DNA from: Lateolabrax maculatus
Lineage: Eukaryota > Chordata > Actinopteri > Acropomatiformes > Lateolabracidae
Direction: 5' to 3'
Length of the DNA: 64,000 nucleotides
Assembly: GCA_031216445.1 (NCBI GenBank)
Contig: CM062204.1
Span: forward strand, 13,198,501-13,262,500
The translations under genes and the position numbers were made by a program. This document shows, in pieces, positions 1 through 15,000 of this stretch. Under the pieces are notes generated by a model. The model saw only the letters and a program-made list of their open reading frames with translations. It did not search any database and had not been told where the DNA came from. Within the stretch, counting starts at the first letter, position 1, and the number at the start of each line of letters is the position of its first letter.

Positions 1-3000
1 GACAAATGATGCGACAGAAAGCAAATGGATCTTGTCACCTTCGTCATTGAAAAGAATGGGCTGTGAATTCCAGTGTGACTCTTACACCATAAGGGGAATT
101 CAATACCGCTGCTATGAGCATTAGAAGCATTAAGCACATTAGTACAGTATGTACTTAGTGTAACAGCAAGATCAGCAGAAAAAAAGTGCTTGTGCTTATA
201 TAGTGTATGTTATATAATCTCGAAATATGTTTGTTCTTTCTAATTTTAGGAAAAACTGGTTGGGTGGTCCAATAACAGCAATGCTCAAGGTGCAAAAACA
301 AGGGCCTGAAACTACTGTATATGGAGTGGAACTGTAATTAAGTTCCTATTCAGCCCTGGTTAATTCAGATTGGTGTTTCTTTTTTATTAGATTTCTGTTT
401 TTTATATTGCTAATTAGACCCATTCTTTTGACACTGGGTTGTGCTGCAGATTTGCAAGAACATTTATGATTTGGACCCTACCATGAGGACCACTGTTGCA
501 ACAATTTAATCCACTGAGTTTTTACATCTAAAATATAAATTGTAACCTATCACCTTTCTGTCACTCTGACCTTTTTAACTCATTAAATGTATGTGGAACA
601 ATTGTGAGTATTCTTTAGGGTGATATTTTCCTATTTTAGTGAGTGGTTTAATGATCGCAAGTTGTTCTCATGAAATTATTTTATGCTTTACAGTCCACAG
701 GCTAAGGGTCAATAAAAAGTCGATTAGTGCTTGTTTGTGGAAACTATTGGTGCATTGTTGTGTTCCATTATTAATCTTGTATATCTTCTACATATTGCAG
801 ATGGAAAATCATAGTTCAGCGTGGCATCGATGAATCCTCAAATTTGAATTTGTCGCTCCGTGCTACAAACAAGGCCACAGCAGTGGTACATGGATTTTTG
901 TGTGTGGTCAATCAATAGGGTGTCCCATCACAAGCCAGGCAAGCACAGTGAAGATGTTGATAAATCTTAGCCAACAATGATCCCTTTTCCATTCATCAAA
1001 TGTTTACATTTGCCATCCTGATGATATCGGTAGTAGATCAAAAAAAGCTCATATTGATTGTTTTGTAAGGCAGTTAGCTTGGAAGAGTTAGATGAAGAGA
1101 GATTGCAAAGGCAGAAAGAATGAACATTAAAGTCGCATTATTTATAGAACTGATAAGTGTGTTAATACACAATGTCTCCCTGGCTGAGTATCATCATTTA
1201 GGTTCATTTATTTCATTTGGATCAATATTAATGACAAATGTGTACTGTTTTGATACAATATTTTTCATCTCGTGTCTACTAATATACTTTTGTCACATTG
1301 GGTCATTCATAAGTCAGCATTCCCTTGATAACAAATGCAGATAACGCTAAGGCAGACAGCTGTTGAAACACTACCAGAATGTATTATTCATGTAAACAAA
1401 AAGATATGACGTTAATAAAATGTATTAAACAGGAGCTGTGGGTGTTTGCAGTATAGTATGTAGATGTCTATTACCAGTTTTTCAGGCTGGTGTAACTGGA
1501 TTGAGAAACAATGTTTCTTCTTTGGCAACACTTTCCTGAACCTAGGAAAGTGTAGTTGAGTTTCCTGACACTTTCTGTGTATGGCCGGAAGGAGGAAGCT
1601 TCGCCTAATGACATCCAAGGAATTTTCCCACAGCGGAAGGAGAGGGCAGCCAAGGGATTAATCGCTTTTACATGTTTGGAGTGTAACAGGATGATGCTGA
1701 GTCCCAGTGCTCCGACCACCTCCCAGTCCTGGAGGTCACTACCCCCCACCCCCAACCACCCCTTGTCTTTTTTTGTTTATGAAAGGCTTTATCTATATGG
1801 TGTTGGAAGGACTGAACAAAAAAATATATTCATTAGCTCTTCTCAGCTCATTGCAGGGGAACAGGGAGCAACATTGCCGTTTTTTGCCTGAATATAGTCT
1901 CAGATTGCATACATGGACGGAAAGAATACTCCTACCAAGTACTTCCTGACAAAGCACAAATACTGTTACTTACTTTACCTATAATTCAAGTGAAAGTAAC
2001 ATTACTTGTGTTAAAAAGTATTTTTAAAATCCTTTAGATTAAACAATCACACTTGATGCTGGTCTGGAAAAGCACAAATGATGATGTTTTAAAAAACCAC
2101 ACAAGGCAAATGATCTTTGACTTAATTTCCACTATATCTTATTTAAAACTAAATAAGATTTAAAAGTGCAGCTCATTTTTTGCAGCATACTATTTTTTTA
2201 ACTTTTCTTTACTTTTTTGTAGCTACTGGCTACATCTCTGCTCTGTACATTGAGTGAAAGCCAGTCACAACTTTGAATGAGGTCTTAATAATAACAGCTC
2301 AAAGCTAATATTAAAACTCTGATTTGGCTCCTGTACAAACATGAGAGGTAAGGGGCAACATGCTGATCTCTTTAAACCATGTTTTGTTAATGTCTGCCTG
2401 CCTGTATATCTGCCTGCTGGTCTGCCCAGGACTTGGCAAGAGCTTGATCTTACATTACCTCGGTTGTGTAGCGGGATGAAGAAAAACTCAAAGCTTTATG
2501 TTTCTGTTATGTTTATGTTTCTCTTGTAATCTATGTCAGCAGGAAGGAAAAGGAACATAAACGGAACATGTGGATTTAAAAGTGATCCCCTGCATTGACT
2601 CAATGAAGCACATAGGGAAGTTGTTTTATGCTTCACATACTACAGATGGATCGCTAAAACTGCCTCACTGGCTTGTTTGTTTAGCTCTGTGCCAGATGTT
2701 GAACAGGAGTAAATGCATTCACTACATACAAACAACTCAAATCATCATAGACTAGGTTTGTTGATGTCCACCATTATACATGATTGTACTCTTGCTGTAT
2801 ACTAATATATAAAAATACAGTTTTTTAGCTGTACAATACTGTTCCCATTGCAGGTTACAATCTTAGAAATGTGAATGAAGATACAGCAATGTATATATAA
2901 CAAAGGGCAAATTCATTTAGAATTAATCAAATTAAATCAAATTTGACTGAATTACCCTTTAAACTGGCAGTAATCACAGACAAAACAATTTGCAATCCTG

Positions 3001-6000
3001 TTAGATCCATTGCAACGTTTTCAATTGCATAGCATCTGTGATGACACGCAGACGTGTCTGGCACTGATTACACACTGGCACAGACCCTGGAACAGGCACT
3101 GGAAACCTCTCCTCTCTCATTATTCTGTTTCCATTTTACCTGAATGTGAGGAACTTTGCTCTTATTCGCTAACAAATAGCTCTTGGATGTACTGACAGCT
3201 ATGGCTGTTGACGTGACACTTAATAGTTAGCATTTCATAAAAATCTTTTCCTTGGTTTGTCTGAACGCTCGATCTACGTAAAGCTATTCTCTTTTGTGAG
3301 TTACTGACTCGGTGCAGAGCTGCCTGAGCCTGCAGCTCACCCGCTGCTGTGGACCTTATCTGAACCATATCCTCTTCTGCAGAGCACTAATCTCACTGCT
3401 GGAAATGGATCAGAATACTCACGTGTGGCTCACACATAAAGGTTGAAGTGAACTTGTGTAATAAAGAGCACACAGTCTGCCAACATGACAGATGTACTAA
3501 TTTAAGCATGACATAGCAGACCCTTGTTTGTACTGACCTCTTAAAAAAGGAGGTTGTTCAGCGGAATGAAATACAATGGTGAAAACAGGGGAAAAAGAGA
3601 AAATTGTGCTCAAGCCCATCTAAAGGCATGTGCATGCACTCTATAATGCTAAACAGTGTCTTTTTCAGTATGGCAGCATAACAGTTTGTGCAGCGAAGAG
3701 TATACAAAACTTTCAAGTATATTCCCTTACCCAGAAAAAAAAAAAAAAACAGAGTAAGATCATTTATGTTTTATAAAATCTATCTATCAAGGTTAAAATA
3801 TAAAAAGATACAACAAGCGATAGATACTGTATGTAGTAAATCTTCACTTTCATAATAAAATAAAAAGGGCTTTGCAAGAAGGACTGAAAAAGAGATCAAT
3901 AAAAGGGCGAGAAAATATATATAATAAGGTTGAAAATGAAAAAAGATTGGGTTATAAACACAAGAGTAAAACTAAACAAAAAGGAAAAAAACGCACAAAA
4001 AATGGGCTTTAAGTTGTACTTACCTCTGTGTTTGAGAGTTATTTTCAGTTGCTTGCTTTGCAACTTTAGTACTGCAGCAAAAAAGAAGAGTGTTGTGAAA
4101 CTCTCCTTTTCAGATGCAAGGCACGTCATGGAATCAGACCTTATACAGTGTCTCAATTACATATTCATTCAATCATTCATTAATTTACCCACTCACCATT
4201 TGCCAATCTGTTTCTTTGTGGCCATTTGAAGGCATGTCTAAAGAGAACACACAGAATCAGCATCATTTGCTGACCTCTCCTCTGTGATACGGTAGCTGTC
4301 AACGGTATTTAAGCAGATTTAGCAGTTTGGAGTCAATGACACTGTGTGTGGTTTTGTTATTTCTGCAGGTGCTCACTTTAGCAAAATAGGGCACACTGAA
4401 GGGCACATTGCATCTGCTGGATTTATAACTGCATAAAAATCACTACATAAGCAGAGAAACTCAAAACTGCTTATTTCAAGGGCTGATGAAGCGTAACGTA
4501 TTAGATGTCCGTGGTGCAATTTAAAAAAATGTTTTATGACTTTACCTGCTGAAAAGGAATGGATATTAAAGACAAACACATTTTGCTGGTCAGAAGACAA
4601 TCACATGGTACAGTTGTCATAGAAATGAAGCATGAGATGAATGGTGAATGATAATGTGAAGATAAAAAAAGATGACACATCAAAACAGTTATAGGCTTGC
4701 TCCAGGGCAATACAGAAGGGCTGTGACAACCATACTGATATTTTATTGATAAAAGACATCAAAACAGAATAAACCTATTGGAATAATGCTGAACTTTTGA
4801 TAGTTTGTATGAAAGTGAAAGCTGAAATCTATAACTTTTTCCACATTGTGACCCTACAAGAAGGGGCAATTGAAAGGCTTTTTAAATCAAAAAAGGCGCT
4901 GCAGTTAAGTTGAGGTCTGCTGTTTGATTTGCATTAGTGGTTTGATACTTCTGGGCTTATGCTGTTTTGTATGTTTTATGTGCAAAACTACACACATAAT
5001 CTCTATAAACAGACATCTGCGTATGAATTCAGAGGCAAGGGACCAAGATTTTGGTATCCGAAGTGTTCTGATTTCTGTTTGTAGTCTTTGGTTGCATACA
5101 GGTAAATGGTCCATGTGGCAAAAGAGGGGGTACTCATTAGCCGAAATGCGGTCATTCTCTGACGATGATTTAACTTTTTATTAGCTTCCGCTTATATCCA
5201 CTGGCTACACCAGAAGCCCCGAAATATTAGTCCCTGTTCCCCAGAAGCTTAATTGTTGCCAGACAATAGCCTATGGGTTCCCAGATTGCTACAAACATGA
5301 TGAAAAAAATTCAATCAGAAGAAAATAAACTCAACATACTAACATAGTACTGAGATATTTTCTAAATAGGATGAATGAACCCTAAAAATAAAATAAAATA
5401 AAAAAAGAGAGTTTCATTGTGTTCTTTATCCTTCATTAGCATGGATGTGAGGTTGAAGTGTACTCTGCCCCTGAAGCAGAGAAGTTTATGGAATATCAAT
5501 CGATGCCTTCACATCATTTATTTAAACTTCACCTGCAGCAACAGGCACCTTGAGACAAGTTATATTGACTGAATGATCATACAGTCTACTGTGGTGTCAC
5601 AGTAACAATCGGAGGGCTTCACAGTATGAAAAGTTAAAACCTTAGACTGCCAATGAGGAAAATAAAATCATTCTCATGGAAATTTCTTTTGGAAAAGAAA
5701 TGTATGCAATGGGTGCAGTATTGACAAGCATTAAATTAAGAGCAAAAACGGCAACAAAATACACACAGAATACACACATCTGTAATCACACTCACCGTCA
5801 ATATCACTATCAAGTTCAAAGTTGTGTGTGTTGTGTTGCACCATCCACCTATAACCTCCCAAACACAGAAAAGGCTGGCTTGCATGTTATTATGACATTG
5901 TATCAGAATTAGCGATTTCCAACTTGTAGTTGTAAATTGTGTTCACATCAACATTCAAGTCGTAATTTCAACTGGGAAACGTTTTTTCTGAAAGTTCTGA

Positions 6001-8740
6001 TATAGCTGATATAGCCCTCGGTGCTAAACAATCAGGGATACTTCACAATAGCTAAAGTGAGTTGTTTAATGGGTAAAGTGCTACATTATACCGTAAATGC
6101 ACAATATTTTTTACTTTCACACTGTGATGGCCACAGCCACACATGGTAATATGTTCCCAGTTCACACTCTCGCCTCATGAGTTTTCTACCTACACAGGTT
6201 AATTTAATTTGCAGGCAGCCACAGCCAAACAATAACATCACAGTTTGTTTGATTTGGAATTAGTTTGTTGACCTTTAACCTTACATTGTTTGGAGGAAGT
6301 GCCCACGTTTTAACACCCTAGGGTTTCACACATCATTCTGTTATATTAATCACTAGTTTCTTTGTTTTTGAGTTAACCGTGGTTGTCGGGGGAGGTCCTT
6401 TTCCTGGAGGAGCAAAAGGCGTAGCTGAGGGGCTGAGGACTGTTTAAATCCTGGAGCAGCTCATTGGGCCAAACCATGTCCTGCTATGTCATGGGCGGGA
6501 TTTGTGTTTTTTCTTGCACTGTATTTAGCTGTAGTTGATGTCCATCTTGTTTATCCCTTGTGTGTTATTTGGTTTGGCTAGGCCACTATATATGTTGCCT
6601 CATGCCTGATTGTAGTAGGTCAGTTTTTTCAGCTGACACTGTCTTTAGTTGTGGTTGTTTTAAAGTTTTTGGTTGTAGACCTCTTTAATAGGCCTAGTTA
6701 TTACTTTCTTGTTTCATAGTTATTTGGCATCTTTTGGGGTAAACAAAAAAAACAGGTTTTCAGTTACATCTCCTGTTTCCTTATTGCCTCACTGCTTGGT
6801 CCCTAGCACACACCAACTCTGCGATCATACAATTGTCTTTTGTTCAGTCCGTACTTTGAGAGTTTGGCCGTACCAGTAAACGTATGAGTAGACCAGCATA
6901 TAAAATCTGTTTTAGGGCGTTGCCTGTGCCCATAATTGAAATGCAATACAATGTTTTATCTTCCTCAAACGTCCGACCTAAAGAGAACTTACAAAAAACA
7001 TTGTGCAAAACTGACATTTTGTCTTGTGGAAGGACACTCAGCGAGTGTTCAAACTGACCATTACAACAACTCTTTGCCTAGTTCATGTTCCATGGAGGAA
7101 AAAGGGAAAGAAAAGAAATATAATCAGAACAACAAACAAATATGTCACTGTCAAGCAATGTCACCTCTATTTCTCTTTCTCTGTCTCTCTGCACACTCAC
7201 CCAGAATTTATTTTCCACCTCTCCGGAGTGGCCATGTGTCTTCATCTTGTCACAGAGAACTTGAATTTGTGTGTTTACCCCCACAAACCATCACTTTTGT
7301 GCAAACCCCTGTCTTCCATCTCATATAGTCCAGCGCAGTCTCATCTTGATAAAGATTCAATCACAGTTCAGCTGCAATCATAAGTCTGCCAAATGTCTGT
7401 GTTTTGAAACAGCATCTCGTTATTCAACAGGAGCACTGAGGAAGTTGCAAATGTATTGTTTTATAGCGTGGCTTATTTTTTTTTGCACTGCATTTCTCTG
7501 CTTCTATGAGGATACCTAATTATTCAAAGTGCTGTTTCATTATTGTTTCTGATGCAGAAATGAAATGGACTCTTGGCGGATATTTTTCTCTTCTACATGT
7601 CCATTTTAACTTGGAGCTGTGCCATGTGGAATTTCAATGAATGACCTGTGCTATTTTTAGTTACACTTTGATTGATTTGTCCTTACCACTTAAGTATAAC
7701 GCTAAAGAATTATAAAAGCGTGGACACACAGAACTGCCTGTAGATAGGAGGCATGATGCTGCATTGCCAATTACATGTCGGGACATATGAAGCAGATTGA
7801 GTTAGTCAGTCCATCAGCATATGGAACCCTTTTTCTCCTGTCTCGTAGACTTTTATTCCTTGTCTCTTTTATCTTATTCTGCTATGGACTACAGTTCTGT
7901 AATAAAGTGAACCGAGTTTAAGTCAAGGGGGACAGAAGTGCCTTAAACCAAGGAGACAAATGCTCCTTTCATCCTCTCTGTAATTCTCCTCAGCTGGAGA
8001 TTTATGGGTAATGTAATGGAAAGGTGAAAGGTGCTACAGACATTAACAGGGCACCATCTGATAGGTAATGGACCTGCCAACCCTCGGTGACACTTAGGGG
8101 AAAAAAATCGCTCCATCCACTTGGCTGAGATTCCCAAACTGAATCTCGTGACAAAATGAGTGCCGAATGCCAAACAGACGCAAACATAGACGCAAACATA
8201 GACGCAACTGCTCAGAGCTGCAACCACACGCGGCTATGAAAGAAAGAAAAACATTTCTGTCGAGTTCCTCTGCACAAAACTGAGGTTATGTGAATCGACC
8301 TGTTTGAACACTCAGAGGCCAAAATACAGCGACCACAGAGGCTTTCGTCTTCCTCTGTAGGCTGAGGTTAGAGTGGTTAATTAGCGTGTTTATTGTTGTA
8401 AATGTTGCGCAGCAGATAAAAGCAAACTGCTGGAAGGAACAGAAAGAGAGGAGCGGTGATTTCCCGTAAGTGGGAAGTCCTCCTTATTAAACGTTTATCT
8501 TAGAGTCACAGCTAACCTAAAAAAATCAGCTGGGATTTTCTGAGAAATGCCTCCCTGTGGATCAATCCACAGCACATGCGTCTGCTAATGAAACAATATC
8601 AAACACATTTGTTTAAATAAACATGCCCCTGAATGTGTTACACTGTTCAGGTCCAAACTTTTAAAAGGATCAGCATATACATGAGATGGAGGTTATACTG
8701 AGCAAAACACGCAAACAGAACACATTTGCTGCACAGCCCA
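1..8740. other. Gene-free AT-rich stretch, left end
   Basis: I see no supportable coding exon here: all open frames are short, lack family-like sequence and are not joined by convincing splice sites. About 6.37-6.83 kb differs in texture (a G-rich start, then TG-rich sequence) and could be an old dispersed element, but I cannot name it. A short tandem of a 12-bp unit containing ACGCAAACATAG lies near 8.18-8.21 kb. Nothing else can be supported. Confidence 0.5.
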
Positions 8741-8741
8741 T

Positions 8742-9080
8742 GTAAAGGATAAGGCTGGTGTTATCTTCTGTTTTTCTTATTATCAATAAATCGAGTGGAA
8801 AGGCAAATGCTAGCAATGAATTGATCCTTCTAAAAAGTATCAGCTGTGTAGTCAATGCCTGGTACAGCTCATATCTCAGTGTAATAGAGCTCCATTGTTC
8901 ACCGAAAACTAGTAAAAATGCATCAATGAGCCACACCATTGCACTGGGGGACGTGTTGACTCCCACATACGCATCTTATGGCTGTAGATGCTCACCAAAG
9001 GCATTAATCTGCGGCTGAAAAAAGTCCCCAACAGATGCACGTTTTACTCCTTTTTGAGTAATGTTTGCTAAACTACAGTG
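8742..9080. repeat. Dispersed repeat, copy 1 (second copy in the adra1d intron)
   Basis: This segment aligns by eye with 25,527-25,890. Shared landmarks in the same order are a TAAAGGATAA start, a block reading roughly ATCAATGAGCCACACC, a block CCCACATAC, and a TCCCCAACA block followed by TTTACTCC and GAGTAAT near the end. The copies differ by many substitutions and small indels, so both are old. It resembles, from memory, a repeat common in percomorph fish introns; no coding capacity is visible. Family name and full ends are unknown. Confidence 0.6.
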
Positions 9081-12000
9081 CCAAGATGTTTTAGTAAATG
9101 ATTTAGTAAAATTTACTATTGAAGTGTTTTTAAAGATTTATGTTTTCAGTAGAAACAAAAATGCTTGGGCTTCCCAGTGTGACGGGAAGTCTGAAAGTAT
9201 TGAGATGGATGGTTTTAGTATTTCGTGGGATTGGTTTACAATAGGAAAAATAAAGAATTACACCAGATGTTTCCTGTAAAATGTCAAACTCAGAGAAGAA
9301 CAGCAGAAACTTTTTATTTTTACACATCTATGAACTTATATTGATGCTGTCCAGAGAGTCAGCACAGTTGACTATACTATACTAGTCGTAAAGTACTTTG
9401 TTATTAACTGTAGCCATTTATTGTTTTAGTGTGATTTCTTTGGAATATCAATGTTCCATCATTCACGGACAAACATGGAAACATGTAAAAACAGATTTTT
9501 ACAAGTTTTACAAAAAATGCTTCAGCAACAAATTAGGACATCCATAAAATCTGATAATGGAACACAGTAATGTATAGCTGTCAAATTGTGTTTTATACTC
9601 ATTTCTATCAGGAATAGCATGATTTATATGATGAATACCTAATCAAATATACAGTGTGTATGATGGTATTTGATTTTAATTTTTACAAAAGATGTTATCC
9701 TTAAGCAATGTGCGTGGAAGTCTGTTTTCAGAGCATGCACCAGAGAAAGGTGTGAGCTCTAACTTGACAGCAGATGGGGAGGTTTAATAGTTTAGTGGAC
9801 ACCCTTCAAATTACATTACTGCCATGGCCTCTCGCACGTGTCACTCTTCCCCAGTATACTATGAGGGCAGGAGATTGAGAATTATTTTCCATCGCCACAA
9901 ATCACCAGAACCAAACAGCCAATCAGCCTGGACTGAGGAGAAATGTAACTATTAATGAAAACATACACCTGTCCATCCATAGGTTTAAAAAAGGCTCAGT
10001 TACATTTCTACGCTAAAATTAGATGGTTTAATAATCTCTCCAGTGTGCACAACACAGCTATAGTTTGTGGCTCTACGGTCACTTCAGGAATAATCAGAGA
10101 AACCTGTCAGTCATCAATAGACTTTTCTGGAGGAGCAAATGCTTGAAGGCTGAGGTCCACCCCCCTCTCTCCTTACCACCTATTACATCTTCCCCTAATT
10201 ACAGTGACGTCAATTTGGGTTACTAGCTTCATGCTTGTATAGTAAGCTACTGTATGTTGTCTTTCACCCTGCTTTATAGCCAAGATGAAAAGGTATGCCC
10301 TGCTTTACAGACCAAAAAAATGAAAGTTTCACACAGATCCTTAACCAATTTTTGCAGTTGCTAGTTGCAACATCTGCGAACACAGTTCAATAGCAGTTGC
10401 ACTTTAACTTATATTTTTATATACAGTAATTTTTCAGATCTGTGACCTGGCAAATATTGATGTCTCTTCAAATGCCCTTTTCAGCATATTGTAATATTTT
10501 TATTATACCTGTTTGGTTATTGTTGATTTGTTCATTTAGTTTTTCGGTGTTCCTTTTTGCCTCAGTGTTCTTTTTCTCGCCTTAGTGGACATCAATTTCA
10601 GTTGGTTTCTGGCCAGATGCCCTATCTCCACTTCTTCCACACTGCTGGACATTGATTTTTGCCCTCTCTTGCCCTTGCCCTTAGTCTCCTCTCTTGCTGT
10701 AATGCTTCAGTGTCATTGCAGTGAAGTTCCCCCACAGTTTGTTCTTCCATCCGACCCTTATGCCATGACGATGACCAAATACACGCCCCCCACCTTAGGC
10801 GTTTATCTACTCTTGCACGCTGATAGTTGTGTGCCGTTAGAGCAAAATTCAGTTTGCTAGTGAACAAATGTGAAAAACACAATACAAAACAACCAATAAA
10901 AGCCACTAATTGTGCCACTGGGTCTGTTCAAACAATGCATTCCTGCTTAAGGTGTGCTGGCGACAGTAACGTAGTAACAGTACAGTACAAAAAAGCCAGC
11001 TGCTGTAGCAAACGTGAGTTCCCCAAAGAGAGCCAGTGTACAATTGTTTGTTGAGTAACTGCATCAATTAGAGGTTAAAATTGTAAAAAATATAGAATCA
11101 CTGTCACGTTGGTTTTTACACTGTCTGTTGTCCCAGACACAATATGTACAATAATTTTTCAAAATCATTTGAGAAATGTCAAGCTGTCATTTTCACAACA
11201 ACCAGCACGGCTGATGATATGACCATGATGACAGGACAATGGGCAAGTGCAGACTTTAAATGTTACATGTAAATCAGTGTTGACGGGGGTAAAACATTTC
11301 CCATCTTCACAGCTTAACATTAACTCCTAGCTGTTGGGTTTCCTACTTGGTTGCTATGCAGGTGATCAGAAATTACTAATGACAGTGTGCTAAACTCTAT
11401 AAATATACAATATGTGAGAATAAGTTAAGTCCAAAATGTGACAAAAGTGGAGAAAAAAGGAAAACCAGCAAGTTTGTACAATTTCTGTTGTTTTATTGCT
11501 TTATCCATTTTTGCACTTAATATGGATGTACATGAAAGTGGTGATAACGAACACCTTTTTTAAAATTCAACACAAGCATCTTTTTCTTTCTCCATTAAAA
11601 TTACGGAAGCAAGTGATTGTCAGTGATGATGGCTCATTTCTATATTTTTTTCACATCTAAGCTTATGTTAGAAGCTCAAGAATCATGTCAGCTCAGAGAT
11701 ACCACTGCATCACATGGCAATTACCGTTTTAATAAATTATCTGATGAGTTCTTCTGGTTGGATGGAAGTATTTGTAGAGCCTGGGACAGAAGACAAAGTT
11801 CTTTGTTTGCAATTTAATGTTATGTTGTTATGTCACATGTCAGAATGTTATGTTCGAGTTTGAAAAATGTTTCACTACTGCAATGGTATTTTAAGTGCCT
11901 TTTCAGGCAGCTTTGACATGAACATACTCTTTACTGCTCTCAAATTTGCAAACATCAAACTTTCACATATATTGGGTTCTTTAGTTTCTCTCTATTTAGC

Positions 12001-15000
12001 CTTGTATCACCACATATATCTTCCTTTCTGTGCCCTCTACTGGTACTATAAATTCTGTATGGGTCTGCTTTCCTGAGGCATAATGAATACATTTCGACAG
12101 ACTTTGGTATATTACAGTATAAAGTGCAGAAATTACTGAAGCTGTGGTTTTTATTGTTTTTTGAAGAACTTCCAAGCCTCCTAGCCTCCAAGCCACATTG
12201 GCTTGCCTTTGCACTCTGAACCAAGTATATGCAACTTGACCCAAACAAATAAACATTATTTGGTCCCAGCATCTCAGATATGAGCATTTGCTGCTTTTCT
12301 CTCTTTTATATCTTTGGAAATTGAATATCTATGGGTTTAAGACTTTTAGTTTGACAAAACAAGACATTTAAAGATGTCAACTTGGGCTCTGATAAATAGT
12401 GATGGGCACTTTAACACTCTTTCTGACATTTAAAAGACTAAACAGCTTAAAAGTAATAGACTGACTAATTCATCATTGATATCTGAAATTGCTTGTTCTG
12501 CTTTCCAGGGAAGTGGAATAGAGGGAAACGGGGGAAAATGGTCAAGTATGATTAGTTGAACGTAATGAGGTCAGTGCTGATGCAGAAATAACACCTGTAA
12601 CCTTAACAATAATATATTAAATTGTCAAACCAATACTGCAGCCACCTATGACATATTACCTTATAAATTTCCCTAACAAGCATTCTTGTTGCAAAGATGA
12701 CATTTGAACTGATGTTCGTCTCTGCACTCGTGAACCAAAGCTTGGTTTTGTGCGCTCAACTGTGGCAAAAAATTATTATTGTCCATCATTTACTGTAGAC
12801 AAAACAAAAGTGAGCAGTTTTTAATCTGGAGAAATGATGGAAAAAATGAAAACCATTGTTTCCCAGGAGAGGGATAATATTGGGTTCATATTATACTTAT
12901 AAACATAAACTGATTAAATCATCAGATAGAACTGTAATGGGTGAAATAGGAGACAATGCTTGATGAGAATCCCCTTATTGGACTATTCATTATGTCTTCA
13001 ACAAGCTCACTCACACACACACCCAATAAAGATTTGTCATGTTAAACTGGGACCGTTGTGAGCAATCAAGTGAGATTTGCACTGAATACAGGCCAAGAGG
13101 ATATGAGTGTGTGGTGTGTAACAGTATTTTAGTGGGGATCAGTGTTGATTTCATCTGTCCACACACACACTCTGCAAAGTGCATGTAGCGTGAGAAAGGC
13201 GCTTCAGGGTCCCTGTGTTTTGGAGGACACTCAGAGTACACAGAGCAGATCTCAGGAGAGTTGTCTCAGTAAACTCAGTCAGTGGCTCGTAATTAAGGGA
13301 TATTTACACAGTATCAGACAGAGGCCAACAGAAAAAAACATGTGGATGAAAAGTGTTGAGTGTTTTGTTTTAGTTACAGTAAATTCATGTCTGTGTAATT
13401 TTCATTCCAGTGTTTCTTTGTGTTTGTGTGTGAAAGACAGAAAGAGGCAGAGATTTCCATTGACACACTGCTATATGTTAGTTTCGGCTGTCCATGATCC
13501 ATGATCTTTTTAACATTATTTAATGCCATTTCCACTTCATGTGACAGAGCAGCTATAACAATGCATGAATATTAAGCACCTAAAATTGAAAACGACTGCC
13601 CTTTGCCCACAGACCAGGTTACTGGGAGTGACTCAGCCTCTTTAGAAACTGAAGTTGGCAGTGTAAAATTCATTTCAGAATTCTCTTGGCCACGTTTTTT
13701 GTGTTGTTTTCAAATCTTTGCACGTCCTTGCTCCTGGCTATTTCAAAGCTTCTGACCCTCCTCAGCATCGTTAGCCCCCTCAGATCCACCTAACAAAGAC
13801 TGCTGCTCATTTCAAGGTCTTAGCTGTAGAAATTGCAGAAAAAAAGCGTTTTTTCTACCGCAGCGCTGAGACTATACTTTAATTAGCTGACTCTGTTCTG
13901 TCTTTTTAATAATTGCCTGAAAACACATTTTTGCTTTGTTGAGTTTTGTATTGAATAATTGAACTATCCTGCAGTCTCAGTTTCACAATATGTACATTTA
14001 TGAAAAGCTTACACTGATGTTTACAACTCTCTCTTTCTTCTCTCTTGTGTGTGTGTGTATGTTGGTGTCTGCATGTTTATATGGGAGATTCCTCTCTGTG
14101 GGGCCCTTTCCAGGGATTTTACCATTTTGTTTTTCTGATGACATTATGTTACAAACATCAGAATAACTTTTGATAGACACGTTTGTTTGTTTTTAAAGTT
14201 CTGAAATTGAGAGTGTAATCTCAAATTACAGTGCCATAATGTAAGGACTGGGAAACCCATTATAGCTCTATTCACACGAGACCAATGTGACTTTCTATGA
14301 TTTGCAATATTTCACCATCTGACATTATTAGCAATTATTTCACTTGTTTGAGTATTGTCAAAAAATTTTCAACATGGTCAGAAGTTGGAGCTATATTGCA
14401 CTGGCTGTGATGCACAGGTCATGGAGGCAGTTATGGTACTTTAAAACCCTTAGTGCCCAATTTCCTTCTCTGAGTCATAACTCAAATCTGAATACACAGT
14501 CATAATACACGTATTTCTAGATTCGGTGTAATTTACACCTCCCAGAATATCCGTACCTCCAATGTCCATTGCAAACACATAAATCTTCTCAGAAATCATA
14601 GCTCCTTATAACTTCAGAATGTGCCAGAGATTGATCACGTTTTAATGTTTTCTTCAGTAATCCACTGGTAGTTTTCTGTACATCTATGAATACATTGCAA
14701 ACAGGAACTGCTAATAGCTAATCCTGCATACTTTTAATGCTGCCAATTTTGCCAAAATGTAAACAAATATAGGCATAAAAATAAAAAGTTGTAGTCCACA
14801 GCTAATTCACCGACACTATGGCAACATTGTACTTCCTGTTGACATCCCCCAAAGCCACCAAATCATAGGGGCTGTAGTTCCCAAAGTAAGCGCATGATTA
14901 TCCCCCAAATACACAAAGACAATAAGAATAATAAGTGACAAAATTGATTGATATTTACTTTTTTCATGTTACACTATCTATACATTTTTAACATTACTAA

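Noticed and set aside
7943..8227. 94-codon minus-strand frame with a C-V-Y-V-C-V-Y-V start
   Set aside because: The start is a short tandem of a 12-bp unit, and the rest has no domain or splice support.
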